DNA from: a bacterium
GTDB taxonomy: Bacteria > SZUA-182 > DTGQ01
NCBI GenBank assembly: GCA_040755755.1
Contig: JBFLZW010000031.1
Span: forward strand, 1 to 64,000
DNA: 64,000 bases
Direction of reading: 5' to 3'
In this document: piece by piece, positions 56,975 to 64,000 of the stretch
Layout of the letters: each line of letters begins with the position of its first letter
How positions within the stretch are numbered: the stretch's first letter is position 1
Position numbers and translations under genes: made by a program
The notes under the pieces: model-generated
Database searches by the model: none
Seen by the model: the letters and a program-made list of their open reading frames with translations, nothing else
What the model was told of the DNA's origin: nothing

Positions 56975-58735
56975 ATGCTGCCAAATGAGCACAGTAATCA
57001 GCAAAGACTTGATATGCACAAACCAGATGACAGGCCCCCCCGGGCGGCAATCGTGATATTGGCCGCGATCCTTCTTCTGGGGCTTGCCCTGCGGCTGTGG
57101 GGCATTCAATTCGGATTGCCTGAATACTTTTACGTCGATGCCACCAAAACCGTACACCCGGCCAAGAGAATCGCCCAGAGCTTTCTGACCGGAAAACCGA
57201 GTCTCGATCCCGGATTTTATCAGTATCCGACCTTCTATATCAACCTGCTGGCCCTGGAATATATTGTCTATGGATTCGGCAAGGGTCTCCAGATAAAGTC
57301 TCACAACCATCCTGCCAGCCTGAAGGAGGCAGTGGATGTTCTCTACCAGGATCAGAGCAGGGAACACATCTTCTTCCTGCTGGCCCGACTGACCAGCGCC
57401 GCAGCCGCCACCCTGACCATCCTGCTCCTCTACCTGGCAGCCATGGCTGCCTATAAGGACCGCAGGATAGCCCTGCTGAGCGCCTTTTTCCTTGCCGTTA
57501 CCTTCCTCCATGTTAAAGATGCAAAATACCCGATGACCGATGCCACGATGGCTGCCATGGCTACCTGGGCCTGGCTCTACATTTTGAAAATCGCCCGACA
57601 CGGAGGTGACGGGGAAGACAGGAAAAGAGGAAGCAGCGGGGGAAGGATGAAAAATTACCTTCTGGCAGGTCTTTTCATCGGCCTGGGAACATCTACCAAG
57701 TACCTGCCCCTGTTTTTAATCCTGCCCCTGGGAATGGCATTCCTGGTCGATCTGGCAAATGCCAGAAAGCAGAGCGGCTACCTGCTGCAATGCCTCGCTC
57801 TGGGCCTGGTCTTCATCCTGCTGGGGTTTATCCTTGGCACGCCGAGCTTTCTCTATCGCCACGACCAATTCATCGAACGGGCTTGCGGAGAACAAAAAGG
57901 GCAGTACAGCATCGGAGGAAAACCGGGAGATGTCCAGCAGGGATACTTCGATTACCTTTTTTCTCAAAATCCCACCTACAACGAGCCGTTTGCACAGAAT
58001 TCCCTGGCAGGCTCGATGGGTATTCCTCTCCTCCTGCTGACCCTTCTGGGAATTTTCTTTGCCCTGCGCCAGGGAGTGCTCCAAAAGCTCAAAAAGGGAA
58101 ATGCGGACCTGATCCTGAGCGTGTCGTCCCTCGTTTTTTACGCTCTTCTGGCCAGGCCGGGGCAACTGAGAACCGTGCGGCACTTTTACTGGTTTCTGCC
58201 GATCTACGCCCTTTTGTCCAGCAGGGTGCTGGTTGCCGCAGGGGAAAAGTTCCCGGACCAGAAAAAGCAAGTGGTTATTATTCCCCTCCTGGCTATCCTG
58301 GCAGCCGGTTCGACCCTGGTGCGCACCGTGCGCTGCGATTATCTCCTGTCCCATACCGATAACCGTGTCTTTGCCCAGCAGTGGATGGATGAAAACCTTC
58401 CGGCAGGCAGCAGTATCCTGATGCCGAGCATGTACTATCCCAAAATCTCGCCGGAGAAGTTCAAATTTTTCTTCTATAACCGGAATGTGGTCAATGAAAG
58501 GGTCCTGAGTGTCGAGGCCCTGCAGGCCAACAGGATCAATTACTTTGTCACTTCAAGCTACTTCGATGACCGCTACTTTACCCTGGAAGCACTGAAAGAA
58601 TTCCCCTCCATTGTCACTCATTACCGGGCGTTTTATCAGTCGCTCGGAGAACAGGGGCAATTAGTCAGGGAATTCCCGGCCAATCTTACCGACCGACCCG
58701 GCCCGACAATCAAGGTGTTCAGGATCGGGGGGTAG
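56975..58735 (+). CDS. GT39/ArnT-like membrane glycosyltransferase
   Basis: The 586-residue protein has about 11 membrane segments, starting AAIVILAAILLLGLALRLWG. The first periplasmic loop contains the likely catalytic Asp in YFYVDATKTVHPAKR, where PMT-type enzymes carry a conserved acidic pair. The C-terminal part is soluble. Such enzymes move sugars from polyprenyl phosphate to protein (PMT) or lipid A (ArnT). It lies directly after the DPM1-like gene, which would provide the donor. Which acceptor is used is unknown. A segment around residue 213 (HGGDGEDRKRGSSGGRMK) looks like an inserted cytoplasmic loop. Confidence 0.88.
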   Translation: MLPNEHSNQQRLDMHKPDDRPPRAAIVILAAILLLGLALRLWGIQFGLPEYFYVDATKTVHPAKRIAQSFLTGKPSLDPGFYQYPTFYINLLALEYIVYGFGKGLQIKSHNHPASLKEAVDVLYQDQSREHIFFLLARLTSAAAATLTILLLYLAAMAAYKDRRIALLSAFFLAVTFLHVKDAKYPMTDATMAAMATWAWLYILKIARHGGDGEDRKRGSSGGRMKNYLLAGLFIGLGTSTKYLPLFLILPLGMAFLVDLANARKQSGYLLQCLALGLVFILLGFILGTPSFLYRHDQFIERACGEQKGQYSIGGKPGDVQQGYFDYLFSQNPTYNEPFAQNSLAGSMGIPLLLLTLLGIFFALRQGVLQKLKKGNADLILSVSSLVFYALLARPGQLRTVRHFYWFLPIYALLSSRVLVAAGEKFPDQKKQVVIIPLLAILAAGSTLVRTVRCDYLLSHTDNRVFAQQWMDENLPAGSSILMPSMYYPKISPEKFKFFFYNRNVVNERVLSVEALQANRINYFVTSSYFDDRYFTLEALKEFPSIVTHYRAFYQSLGEQGQLVREFPANLTDRPGPTIKVFRIGG

Positions 58736-58778
58736 GAGCATGAAGGGACTGCACTGTGGATTATCCGGCTACAATTAT

Positions 58779-58901
58779 CTTGACAATGTTAACTTACTCA
58801 GATTGCCTTGATCATCACGGGCGAGGGAGAAAAGCGCTTACTCTCCTTCGCGTAAAATTCATAATTTTAAACAAGTCAATGGGTAATGTAACATTGTCAA
58901 G
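58779..58901. repeat. 13-base perfect inverted repeats, possible small element
   Basis: CTTGACAATGTTA (58779-58791) and TAACATTGTCAAG (58889-58901) are exact inverted repeats about 120 bases apart. The right repeat abuts the stop codon of the minus-strand gene at 58902. No coding frame lies between. Confidence 0.6.
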
Positions 58902-59105
58902 TTATTGCTGCATAACCATTTCTGATTCCGCGGTGCTCAGATACTGGATTATCTCACTCTCCCGCTGCTGTAACTCTATCAATAGAGGCTCTGATAGGGC
59001 CTTATATTCAGATGAGGTGTGTACTTTCCTCGCCTTTTCCAAAATAGTCTCTAAATTCCTAACAGCTTCTTTTGCTTTCCTTAATTGTTCATCATTCTTT
59101 ATCAT
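58902..59105 (-). CDS. Small helical protein, possible antitoxin partner
   Basis: The 67-residue product is almost entirely helical (KNDEQLRKAKEAVRNLETIL, LLIELQQRESEIIQYL). It overlaps the nucleotidyltransferase-like gene upstream by 14 bases, the spacing usual in toxin-antitoxin pairs. It resembles the N-terminal helices of larger proteins that continue into an XRE-type DNA-binding domain; such a domain is absent. The stop codon lies in the right arm of an inverted repeat, so the gene may be truncated. Function is inferred from position only. Confidence 0.6.
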   Translation of the reverse strand: MIKNDEQLRKAKEAVRNLETILEKARKVHTSSEYKALSEPLLIELQQRESEIIQYLSTAESEMVMQQ

Positions 59106-59538
59106 GAGTTATCACCTCCACTATCCCACGTGGTTCAAAATCACGGGTCATTTGGTAGGTCTCCAGCCATAGATCAATCATCTCCTCACCAATTGAAGAC
59201 TTGCTCCAAAAAATATCGGCATTGAATGCGATTCTTCCCTGTACATAATCAAATATCTTTTTTGCTTCAGAGGAAACCTCGTCGGCAATAAAATCTTCTT
59301 TCATAATGAGCAGCAGATCTATGTCTTGGGGCAATTCCTTATTTGAAACGAAACTACCCCACACAAACACTCGCTCTAATTTATCAGTATAATTTGCAAG
59401 ATTGATTATTTTTTCAAGATTTTTGATCAGCCATTTTCTCCTCGCTGAGCCTGCACCAAAGATTTCCTTTACTTCATCCAAGGTCGCTTTATGAATTCCT
59501 TTTGGTAGATTACCATCTTTATTAAACTTTGGAATCAT
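59092..59538 (-). CDS. Nucleotidyltransferase-fold protein (DUF6932-like)
   Basis: The 148-residue protein has the minimal nucleotidyltransferase motif VFVWGSFVSNKELPQDIDLL, that is GS followed by DxD with normal spacing, and a third acidic position in AFNADIFW. The N-terminal part NKDGNLPKGIHKATLDEV is typical of the DUF6932 group. Such proteins often act in MNT-type toxin-antitoxin modules, where the nucleotidyltransferase modifies the toxin. The small helical protein overlapping its 3' end is the candidate partner. I cannot tell which of the two is toxic. Confidence 0.75.
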   Translation of the reverse strand: MIPKFNKDGNLPKGIHKATLDEVKEIFGAGSARRKWLIKNLEKIINLANYTDKLERVFVWGSFVSNKELPQDIDLLLIMKEDFIADEVSSEAKKIFDYVQGRIAFNADIFWSKSSIGEEMIDLWLETYQMTRDFEPRGIVEVITHDKE

Positions 59539-59868
59539 TTTTTCTCTTACTGTTAATTTATTCGCTCATATTGGTAAGATGACACACCTCTTAAAGTGAT
59601 CAGCCCCATGTTAGGGTGGGCCTTTCCCCTCATGCCAGGATTGCTTTTTCCCTCATGGCAGTGATGAGGCATTTTAGCCCCACCCTACTGTTGCTTTGTA
59701 CTATCACAATGGTGTGATGGCTATCACCTAGTGATTTAATACAGAATAGTGTAAAAGGAGACCTTACTCACTCAAGTATCACCTAAACGAACCTCTCCTG
59801 TCAAGGCAAAAAGGCTATGTTCCTCCAGAGGAATTGCTTGTTATCCCCTGGCAGGCAGCAGGTACATC

Positions 59869-60115
59869 GTGGCGGCCTGTGGGTGTACGCTGCCTGCTGC
59901 TGAAGGGCCAAGGGTCTATATTGCCTATGAAGACAGGGAAAGGTCAACCTGGGGCCTTGCGGCCATAGATCTGACCCTGCCGTCAGATCCGGTCCTTGTG
60001 TGGTCCGTTGACCTGTCTTCGGGGCTCGATGATCTCAGGGTGGAGGAGGGGTATATCTGCCTGCCTGGCCCCGGAGGGCCGATGGTTCTGGGTTGCGCCG
60101 ATCCTGCTGACCCGG
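59869..60115 (+). pseudogene. LVIVD-repeat fragment
   Basis: About 80 residues read VYIAYEDRERSTWGLAAIDL, SSGLDDLRVEEGYICLPG and VLGCADPADPVHP, which are one to two LVIVD propeller blades like those of 27599-29314. No start or signal peptide precedes it, and the frame runs directly into alpha-2-macroglobulin DNA with a frameshift. It is a fragment of a larger exported protein. The upstream 300 bases (59540-59868) contain an imperfect palindrome around GGGTGGGCC / AGCCCCACCC and no gene. Confidence 0.6.
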
Positions 60116-60650
60116 TCCATCCGCAGGATCGAGGTTCTGCCCGACGGACAGAAGACCCAGGTCAGTTTCAGTGAACGACTGAAGAAAGATGAGGCCACCC
60201 AAGTGGTCCATATTCCGGCTGAGGCTATTGACGATGCCAGCAGGATTACGGTCAAGGTCTATCCCTGCCTGTTCAGTCAGGTCGTGGAGGGCCTGGACAA
60301 ACTCTTCCAGGTCTCGTATGGCTGCTTCGGCCAGACTACGGCAGTGACCTGGCCGAATGTTCTTGCTCTCGACTACCTGATGAGCACAAAGCAGGTGACT
60401 CCGGAAATCGAGATGACTGCCCGCCAGTATATCAATCAGGGCTATCAGCGGCTCCTTACCTTCGAGTGTTCAACCGGGGGCTTCGATTTATCTGGAGAAG
60501 ATATGGCAAGCCGATATCCATTACCTACCGGCTCCAGGCCAAATACCCGCTCAAGGTATCGACGCCGACATCAACGGCTTATGACTACAATAACCCTGAC
60601 ATCAGGGATGAGGAAAAGCCGGTGGTGCTGACCGTGTATCAAATTAATTG
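60116..60650 (+). pseudogene. Alpha-2-macroglobulin remnant
   Basis: One frame reads IRRIEVLPDGQKTQVSFSER, DEATQVVHIPAEAIDDASRI, VYPCLFSQVVEGLDKLFQVS and then YGCFGQTTAVTWPNVLALDY, which match the region around the thioester of bacterial alpha-2-macroglobulins. The thioester motif has CFGQ where a Glu-Gln pair is expected, so the thioester could not form. After GGFDLSGED the frame is lost, and in another frame ISITYRLQAKYPLK with DYNNPDIRDEEKPVVLTV gives the extreme C terminus, the intervening 200 or more residues being deleted. Over 1,000 N-terminal residues are missing and replaced by the LVIVD fragment. Confidence 0.8.
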
Positions 60651-60746
60651 ACTTATTTAATGGAATCCAATCGAATTTATTTCGATTTATTCTATTGGAG
60701 AAAAGATGAAGACATTAGTTGAATATGCAAGGGAAAAACAGGATTC

Positions 60747-61017
60747 ATTAAGACGCTCAGTAACTGGAATTATCGGGAGTTGCTGAGTATATTGCAGATG
60801 CGCTGTGAGGAAAACCGTGTTTTCTTCCGGTCGGTCAATCCCTGTAAAATCAGTCGGACATGCCCCGCATGTTCCCATACTGAGCGGGGTAATCGAGTCG
60901 GAGAAAATTTCAAGTGTCTACAGGTGTGGGTACTCAGAACAGGCCGACATTGTAGGCTCACTGAATATTTTGACTCGTTTTACCACCGGACGATATGGTG
61001 CCGGTTTCCAAACTTGA
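60747..61017 (+). mobile_element. TnpB/IS605 OrfB remnant
   Basis: One frame reads SNWNYRELLSILQMRCEENR, VFFRSVNPCKISRTCPACSH and TERGNRVGENFKCL, the end of the RuvC region and the zinc ribbon of IS200/IS605-type TnpB. After a frameshift, YRCGYSEQADIVGSLNILTR and FTTGRYGAGFQT complete the C terminus to a stop at about 61017. CPACSH and CGY supply the four zinc cysteines across the two frames. The N-terminal 80% of the protein is missing and no TnpA is nearby, so this is a dead relic. Confidence 0.85.
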
Positions 61018-61077
61018 TTGATGGATTTTCTATGAGATTCTATCAATTAGGTAACTATTGATGTGTGCTGACCGTCA

Positions 61078-61170
61078 CTCATCCCCCCTTGACTCCTCCC
61101 CCTTGAGGTAAAGAGCCCCTATGGCAGGGGAGGATGGGTGAGGGTAATGGCTGTTATCACCTTTCTCATC
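61078..61170. repeat. REP-like repeat copy
   Basis: ATCCCCCCTTGACTCCTCCC, GCAGGGGAGGATGGGTGAGG and GTAATGGCTGTTATCACC, then TTTCTCATCGGTAAAAGG; it matches the 33586-33655 copy in order and spacing. The 61018-61437 gap shows no gene otherwise. Confidence 0.6.
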
Positions 61171-61437
61171 GGTAAAAGGGAAATGAGATTACCTTGGATA
61201 TTTATGCTTAAGTAAAATATGATTCCTATTCAATTAAATTTCAAGGTTAGAATTGCTGCCATTGATTAAGTCGTATTTATCCGACAAGTCAGTGAAAAAG
61301 GTTAAGTAATTGATAATTGTCACGTTCGCTCGGATTCCGATCTGCGACTGATGGATGTGTTCAGTACAGATAAGCGACAATATCACCCGCGGGGAGATGC
61401 GGTCTACCAATAGAACAGCATTGAGGGGGATAACCCG

Positions 61438-62604
61438 GTGAATGATACAGTGAATAATAATGATACAGTTAATAATACAGTAAAGGATGTTTACCGTGTC
61501 GGCATTCTGGGCTCCTACGGAGGGCTCAATATGGGTGATGAGGCGATCCTGGAAAGCATGATAACCCAATTGCGGGAATCCCTGCCGGTTGAGATTACGG
61601 TATTTTCCCGGGATGCGGAAGATACCCTGCGGCGTCATAAGGTCGAGCGTGCGATTGCGGTACGCAAGCTCAAGCGCATCGAACTGCTGCCGGAGATGAA
61701 GAGGCTTGACCTGTTGATCCTCGGCGGAGGGGGGATACTTTTTGACACTGAGGCCAAGATATTCTGCACCCAGGTAAATCTGGCCCTTGAGAACCAGGTG
61801 CCGGTCATGGTTTATGCCGTAGGTGCCGGCCCTCTTCACGACCGGGATACTCAGAAAATGGTCAGAGACTGTCTGAATCGGGCAGCCGTGGTTACCGTGC
61901 GGGAGCGGGATGCGGCCAAGATACTGGAGGATATCGGGGTAAGCAAGGAGATTATTGTAGCCGCAGATCCTGCCCTCCTCCTCCGACCTGAGCCTTTGCC
62001 GGAAAAAACCCTGGAGCATGAATATATGGACAATGTCAAGTGCCTGGTAGGCATGTCAGTCCGCGAGCGTGGTGCGGCTGCACCGGGTATGGACGAGGAG
62101 CACTATCATGCCCTTTTGGCCAATGCGGCTGATTTCATGGTTGACCGCTTTGATGCCGACATACTCTTTATTCCGATGGAGCGCAAGATGCTGGACATGC
62201 AGCAATCGCACGCCGTTCTCTCGAGGATGGCGAGAGTGCACAGGGCACGGGTACTGAAGGGTGAGTATACCAGCAGGCAATTGCTCACCCTGGTAGGGCA
62301 TTTAAAATTTGCTGTCGGCATGCGTCTTCATTTTCTGATTTTTGCTGCGCTTCAGGGTGTACCTTTTGTAGCCCTGCCCTATGCCTCCAAAGTAATGGGA
62401 TTTCTTGAAGCTCTGGACCTGGAGACTCCGCCGACCCACTTTGTCAACCCCGGTATGTTGATTGCCTACATAGATCACTCATGGGACAGGCGGACTTACC
62501 TCCAGGACCGGATACAGCGTGCCCTTCCCTGGCTTCAGAAGCTTGCCCGGGAACCAAACGATATCGTTGTCAATTTGCTGAAGGGCAGCTATGAGACGAT
62601 ATAA
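61438..62604 (+). CDS. Polysaccharide pyruvyl transferase (CsaB-like)
   Basis: The 388-residue protein starts at GTG 61438, and its first 16 residues are a repetitive NDTVNNNDTVNNTVKD. It then reads YRVGILGSYGGLNMGDEAIL, DLLILGGGGILFDTEAKIF, VMVYAVGAGPLHD and, near the end, FAVGMRLHFLIFAALQGVPF, all typical of the pyruvyl transferase family. These enzymes add pyruvate ketals from phosphoenolpyruvate to surface glycans, which anchors SLH-domain proteins in some bacteria. The flanking DNA is relic-rich, but this gene is intact. The start could also be further downstream. Confidence 0.9.
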   Translation: MNDTVNNNDTVNNTVKDVYRVGILGSYGGLNMGDEAILESMITQLRESLPVEITVFSRDAEDTLRRHKVERAIAVRKLKRIELLPEMKRLDLLILGGGGILFDTEAKIFCTQVNLALENQVPVMVYAVGAGPLHDRDTQKMVRDCLNRAAVVTVRERDAAKILEDIGVSKEIIVAADPALLLRPEPLPEKTLEHEYMDNVKCLVGMSVRERGAAAPGMDEEHYHALLANAADFMVDRFDADILFIPMERKMLDMQQSHAVLSRMARVHRARVLKGEYTSRQLLTLVGHLKFAVGMRLHFLIFAALQGVPFVALPYASKVMGFLEALDLETPPTHFVNPGMLIAYIDHSWDRRTYLQDRIQRALPWLQKLAREPNDIVVNLLKGSYETI

Positions 62605-62628
62605 GGTTTTATTTCGAAAGAGAGGCAT

Positions 62629-63430
62629 ATGGCAGATTTCCCCGCCGGATCGGAGGGTATGGTGTATGCGTTTTCCTGCAACCGCAGGGATTTTCTTAAA
62701 CTGTGCGGTTTCCTGGCGGTTGGGTCCGGGTTCCCAATGCTGATCGCCAGGGCATGCAAACCCGAGGGGGTCGGAAATGAGGTAACTGCCGATATGTTTA
62801 TCGCCGGAGGCGGGCTGGGCGGGTGCGCTGCAGCTCTGGCGGCGACGCGCCGGGGATTTCGCGTGGTCATGGCCGAGCCGACCGACTGGATCGGCGGACA
62901 GGCCACCCAGCAGGGAGTATCGGCCCTGGATGATCACCCCTGGATCGAATCTTTTGGCCGCACCCGATCATACGCCGAATTCCGCACCCGGATCCGTGAC
63001 TATTACCGCAAACATTACCCGCTGACACCTGAGACGATGGCCTGCAGGTATTTTAATCCCGGTGACTGTCTGGTCTCGAAACTGTGCTTTGAACCCAAAG
63101 TGGCCCTGGCCGTACTTCAGGAAATGCTGGCCCCGGCAGTCAGAGACGGCCTGCTGGTGCTGCTTCCGAACACCACCCCGACGAAGCGCCGATGTGGATC
63201 ATGACCGGGTCCGGGCAGTTCGGCTTTTCAACCAGCGGGAAGGGCGGTGGATAGTGGTCTGGGCAAAGTACTTCATCGACGCATCAGAGACCGGGGAACG
63301 TGCAGGGAAGTGCTCGGCACGGATGACGGACTGGCCAAATTCCCCTCCATTCGTGAGTCACGCAGGATCAGGGCCGAGTTTACTGTCTTCGAACAAGACG
63401 TCTGCGAGGAGGCACCGAATCTTGAATACA
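62629..63430 (+). pseudogene. FAD-dependent oxidoreductase, frameshifted and deleted
   Basis: The first 191 codons encode a Tat-like leader (NRRDFLKLCGFLAVGSGFPM), the FAD loop DMFIAGGGLGGCAAALAATR and the PF12831-type IGGQATQQGVSALDDHPWIE. A frameshift at about 63175 moves the match to another frame (DHDRVRAVRLFNQREGRWIV, KYFIDASETGE). A third frame then continues DDGLAKFPSIRESRRIRAEF with an internal segment missing, and the match stops after EQDVCEEA. So the C-terminal third is absent. It lies just upstream of an apparently intact relative (63625 onwards). Confidence 0.8.
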
Positions 63431-63514
63431 CCCCAAAAAATAGGCGAGATCACATCTTATTCAACCCAATCAAGCAGAAAAATTACATAATTTTTGTTTC
63501 TGTTAACATAGGAA

Positions 63515-63526
63515 AAGTGGTATAAT
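63515..63526 (+). promoter_or_regulatory. Extended -10 promoter
   Basis: TGGTATAAT with the -10 hexamer at 63521-63526 lies about 100 bases ahead of the last gene. A good -35 is not visible; TTAACA stands only 12 bases away. Confidence 0.5.
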
Positions 63527-63624
63527 GGTTTGATTGTTATCTGAAAGACCGGCCAGAGCTGGCCTTTCTCAAGGATCTGAAACACTGTACCAAAGAAGAG
63601 AATTTTCATAAGGAGAAAGAAAAA

Positions 63625-64000
63625 TGCCTGCTCTTCCAAGCCCTGAAAGTTCCGATACCATCCCTTTGCCACCCCGGCGAGCCAGGGTTGCCGCTGAAAC
63701 CGATGTCCTGATAGTTGGCGGTGGACCTGCCGGGATTGGTGCTGCCCTTGGGGCAGCCATGTCCGGGGTTAAAGTGGTTCTGGCAGAGCGATACGGCTTT
63801 CTCGGCGGCAGTGCCACCGCTGCTCTGGTCACGATTTTCATGTCCTATTATACTCGTCGGCCGCGAGCGGAGCAGCCCGGATCGACCACCCTCCTTCCAA
63901 CAGATCATGGCGGAGGAGAACCAGTTATCGAGGGGGTTCTCAAAACGCTGGTAAACCGGATGGTCGAGCGGGGTGGAGCCATTCCTCCCTCTCCCGAAAC
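63625..64000 (+). CDS. FAD-dependent oxidoreductase (PF12831-like), partial
   Basis: The ATG at 63625 follows AAGGAGAAAG. The frame is open to the end of the window (125 codons). It encodes a short N-terminal leader and the FAD-binding ETDVLIVGGGPAGIGAALGA, VVLAERYGFLGGSATAALVT, then VIEGVLKTLVNRMVERGGA. This is the N-terminal third of a PF12831-type flavoprotein. The broken gene just upstream belongs to the same broad family but is not a close copy. The substrate is unknown. Confidence 0.88.

Noticed and set aside
62629-64000. One single long FAD oxidoreductase
   Set aside because: The first gene is frameshifted and loses its end, and a second gene with its own ribosome site and FAD motif starts at 63625.

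Overview
The window reads as a chromosome segment of moderately GC-rich bacterial DNA. Gene content suggests an anaerobic or micro-aerobic Gram-negative-type organism: a desulfoferrodoxin and an exported Fe/Mn superoxide dismutase, a decayed multiheme cytochrome c, a heptosyltransferase-type GT9, and large exported surface proteins with beta-propeller, HYR and LVIVD repeats. I cannot name the species from sequence alone. Coding density is modest, dispersed palindromic repeats are frequent, and broken genes are common.

Layout. 0.1-0.7 kb: Phd/YefM antitoxin with a truncated PIN toxin. 0.9-6.9 kb: a 1,989-residue kinase-like/ATPase/TPR/GAF/PAS/histidine kinase/receiver protein whose N-terminal Ser/Thr kinase fold has lost its catalytic residues. 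7.5-14.3 kb: a 2,003-residue exported protein (two 8-bladed PQQ-type propellers followed by 13 HYR repeats) and a hexapeptide acyltransferase. 14.8-15.2 kb: desulfoferrodoxin. 15.7-19.3 kb: nusA-infB and tRNA-Leu(CAG). 19.4-26.3 kb: the complete F1Fo ATP synthase operon atpBEFHAGDC on the minus strand, with repeat DNA inserted at several gene junctions. 26.4-32.3 kb: thioredoxin reductase-like protein, LVIVD propeller protein, and a compact operon of geranylgeranyl-reductase-like flavoprotein, radical SAM enzyme and HAD phosphatase. 32.9-33.8 kb: tRNA-Ala(CGC) and tRNA-Asn(GTT), each with a clear sigma-70-type promoter. 34.6-37 kb: relics of a cytochrome-HEAT-TPR gene and an arylsulfatase. 37.3-40.2 kb: uvrC and a metallo-beta-lactamase-fold hydrolase. 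40.5-41 kb: cobyric acid synthase relic. 41.1-46.3 kb: complete branched-chain amino-acid ABC transporter livKHMGF. 46.4-49.5 kb: VapB relic, LysE-type exporter, gamma-glutamylcyclotransferase-like protein, phosphoribosyltransferase, exported superoxide dismutase. 50.1-53.5 kb: small unknown protein, PAS histidine kinase and NtrC-type sigma-54 regulator. 53.7-58.7 kb: four-gene glycosyltransferase cluster (GT2, GT9, DPM1-like GT2, GT39-like). 58.9-59.5 kb: putative nucleotidyltransferase-type toxin-antitoxin pair. 59.8-63.5 kb: LVIVD/alpha-2-macroglobulin relic, TnpB relic, intact CsaB-like pyruvyl transferase, frameshifted FAD oxidoreductase. 63.6 kb to the end: start of a second FAD oxidoreductase.

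The most unusual signals are (i) the pseudokinase-headed hybrid signalling protein; (ii) at least four families of short palindromic or heptamer-rich repeats, including a roughly 125-170 bp element with terminal inverted repeats that sits inside the atp operon; (iii) several pseudogenes that keep pieces from different parts of a gene but have lost the middle; (iv) two 81-bp tandem units carrying hairpins between sodA-like and signalling genes; and (v) the reductase-radical SAM-phosphatase operon, whose product is not evident.
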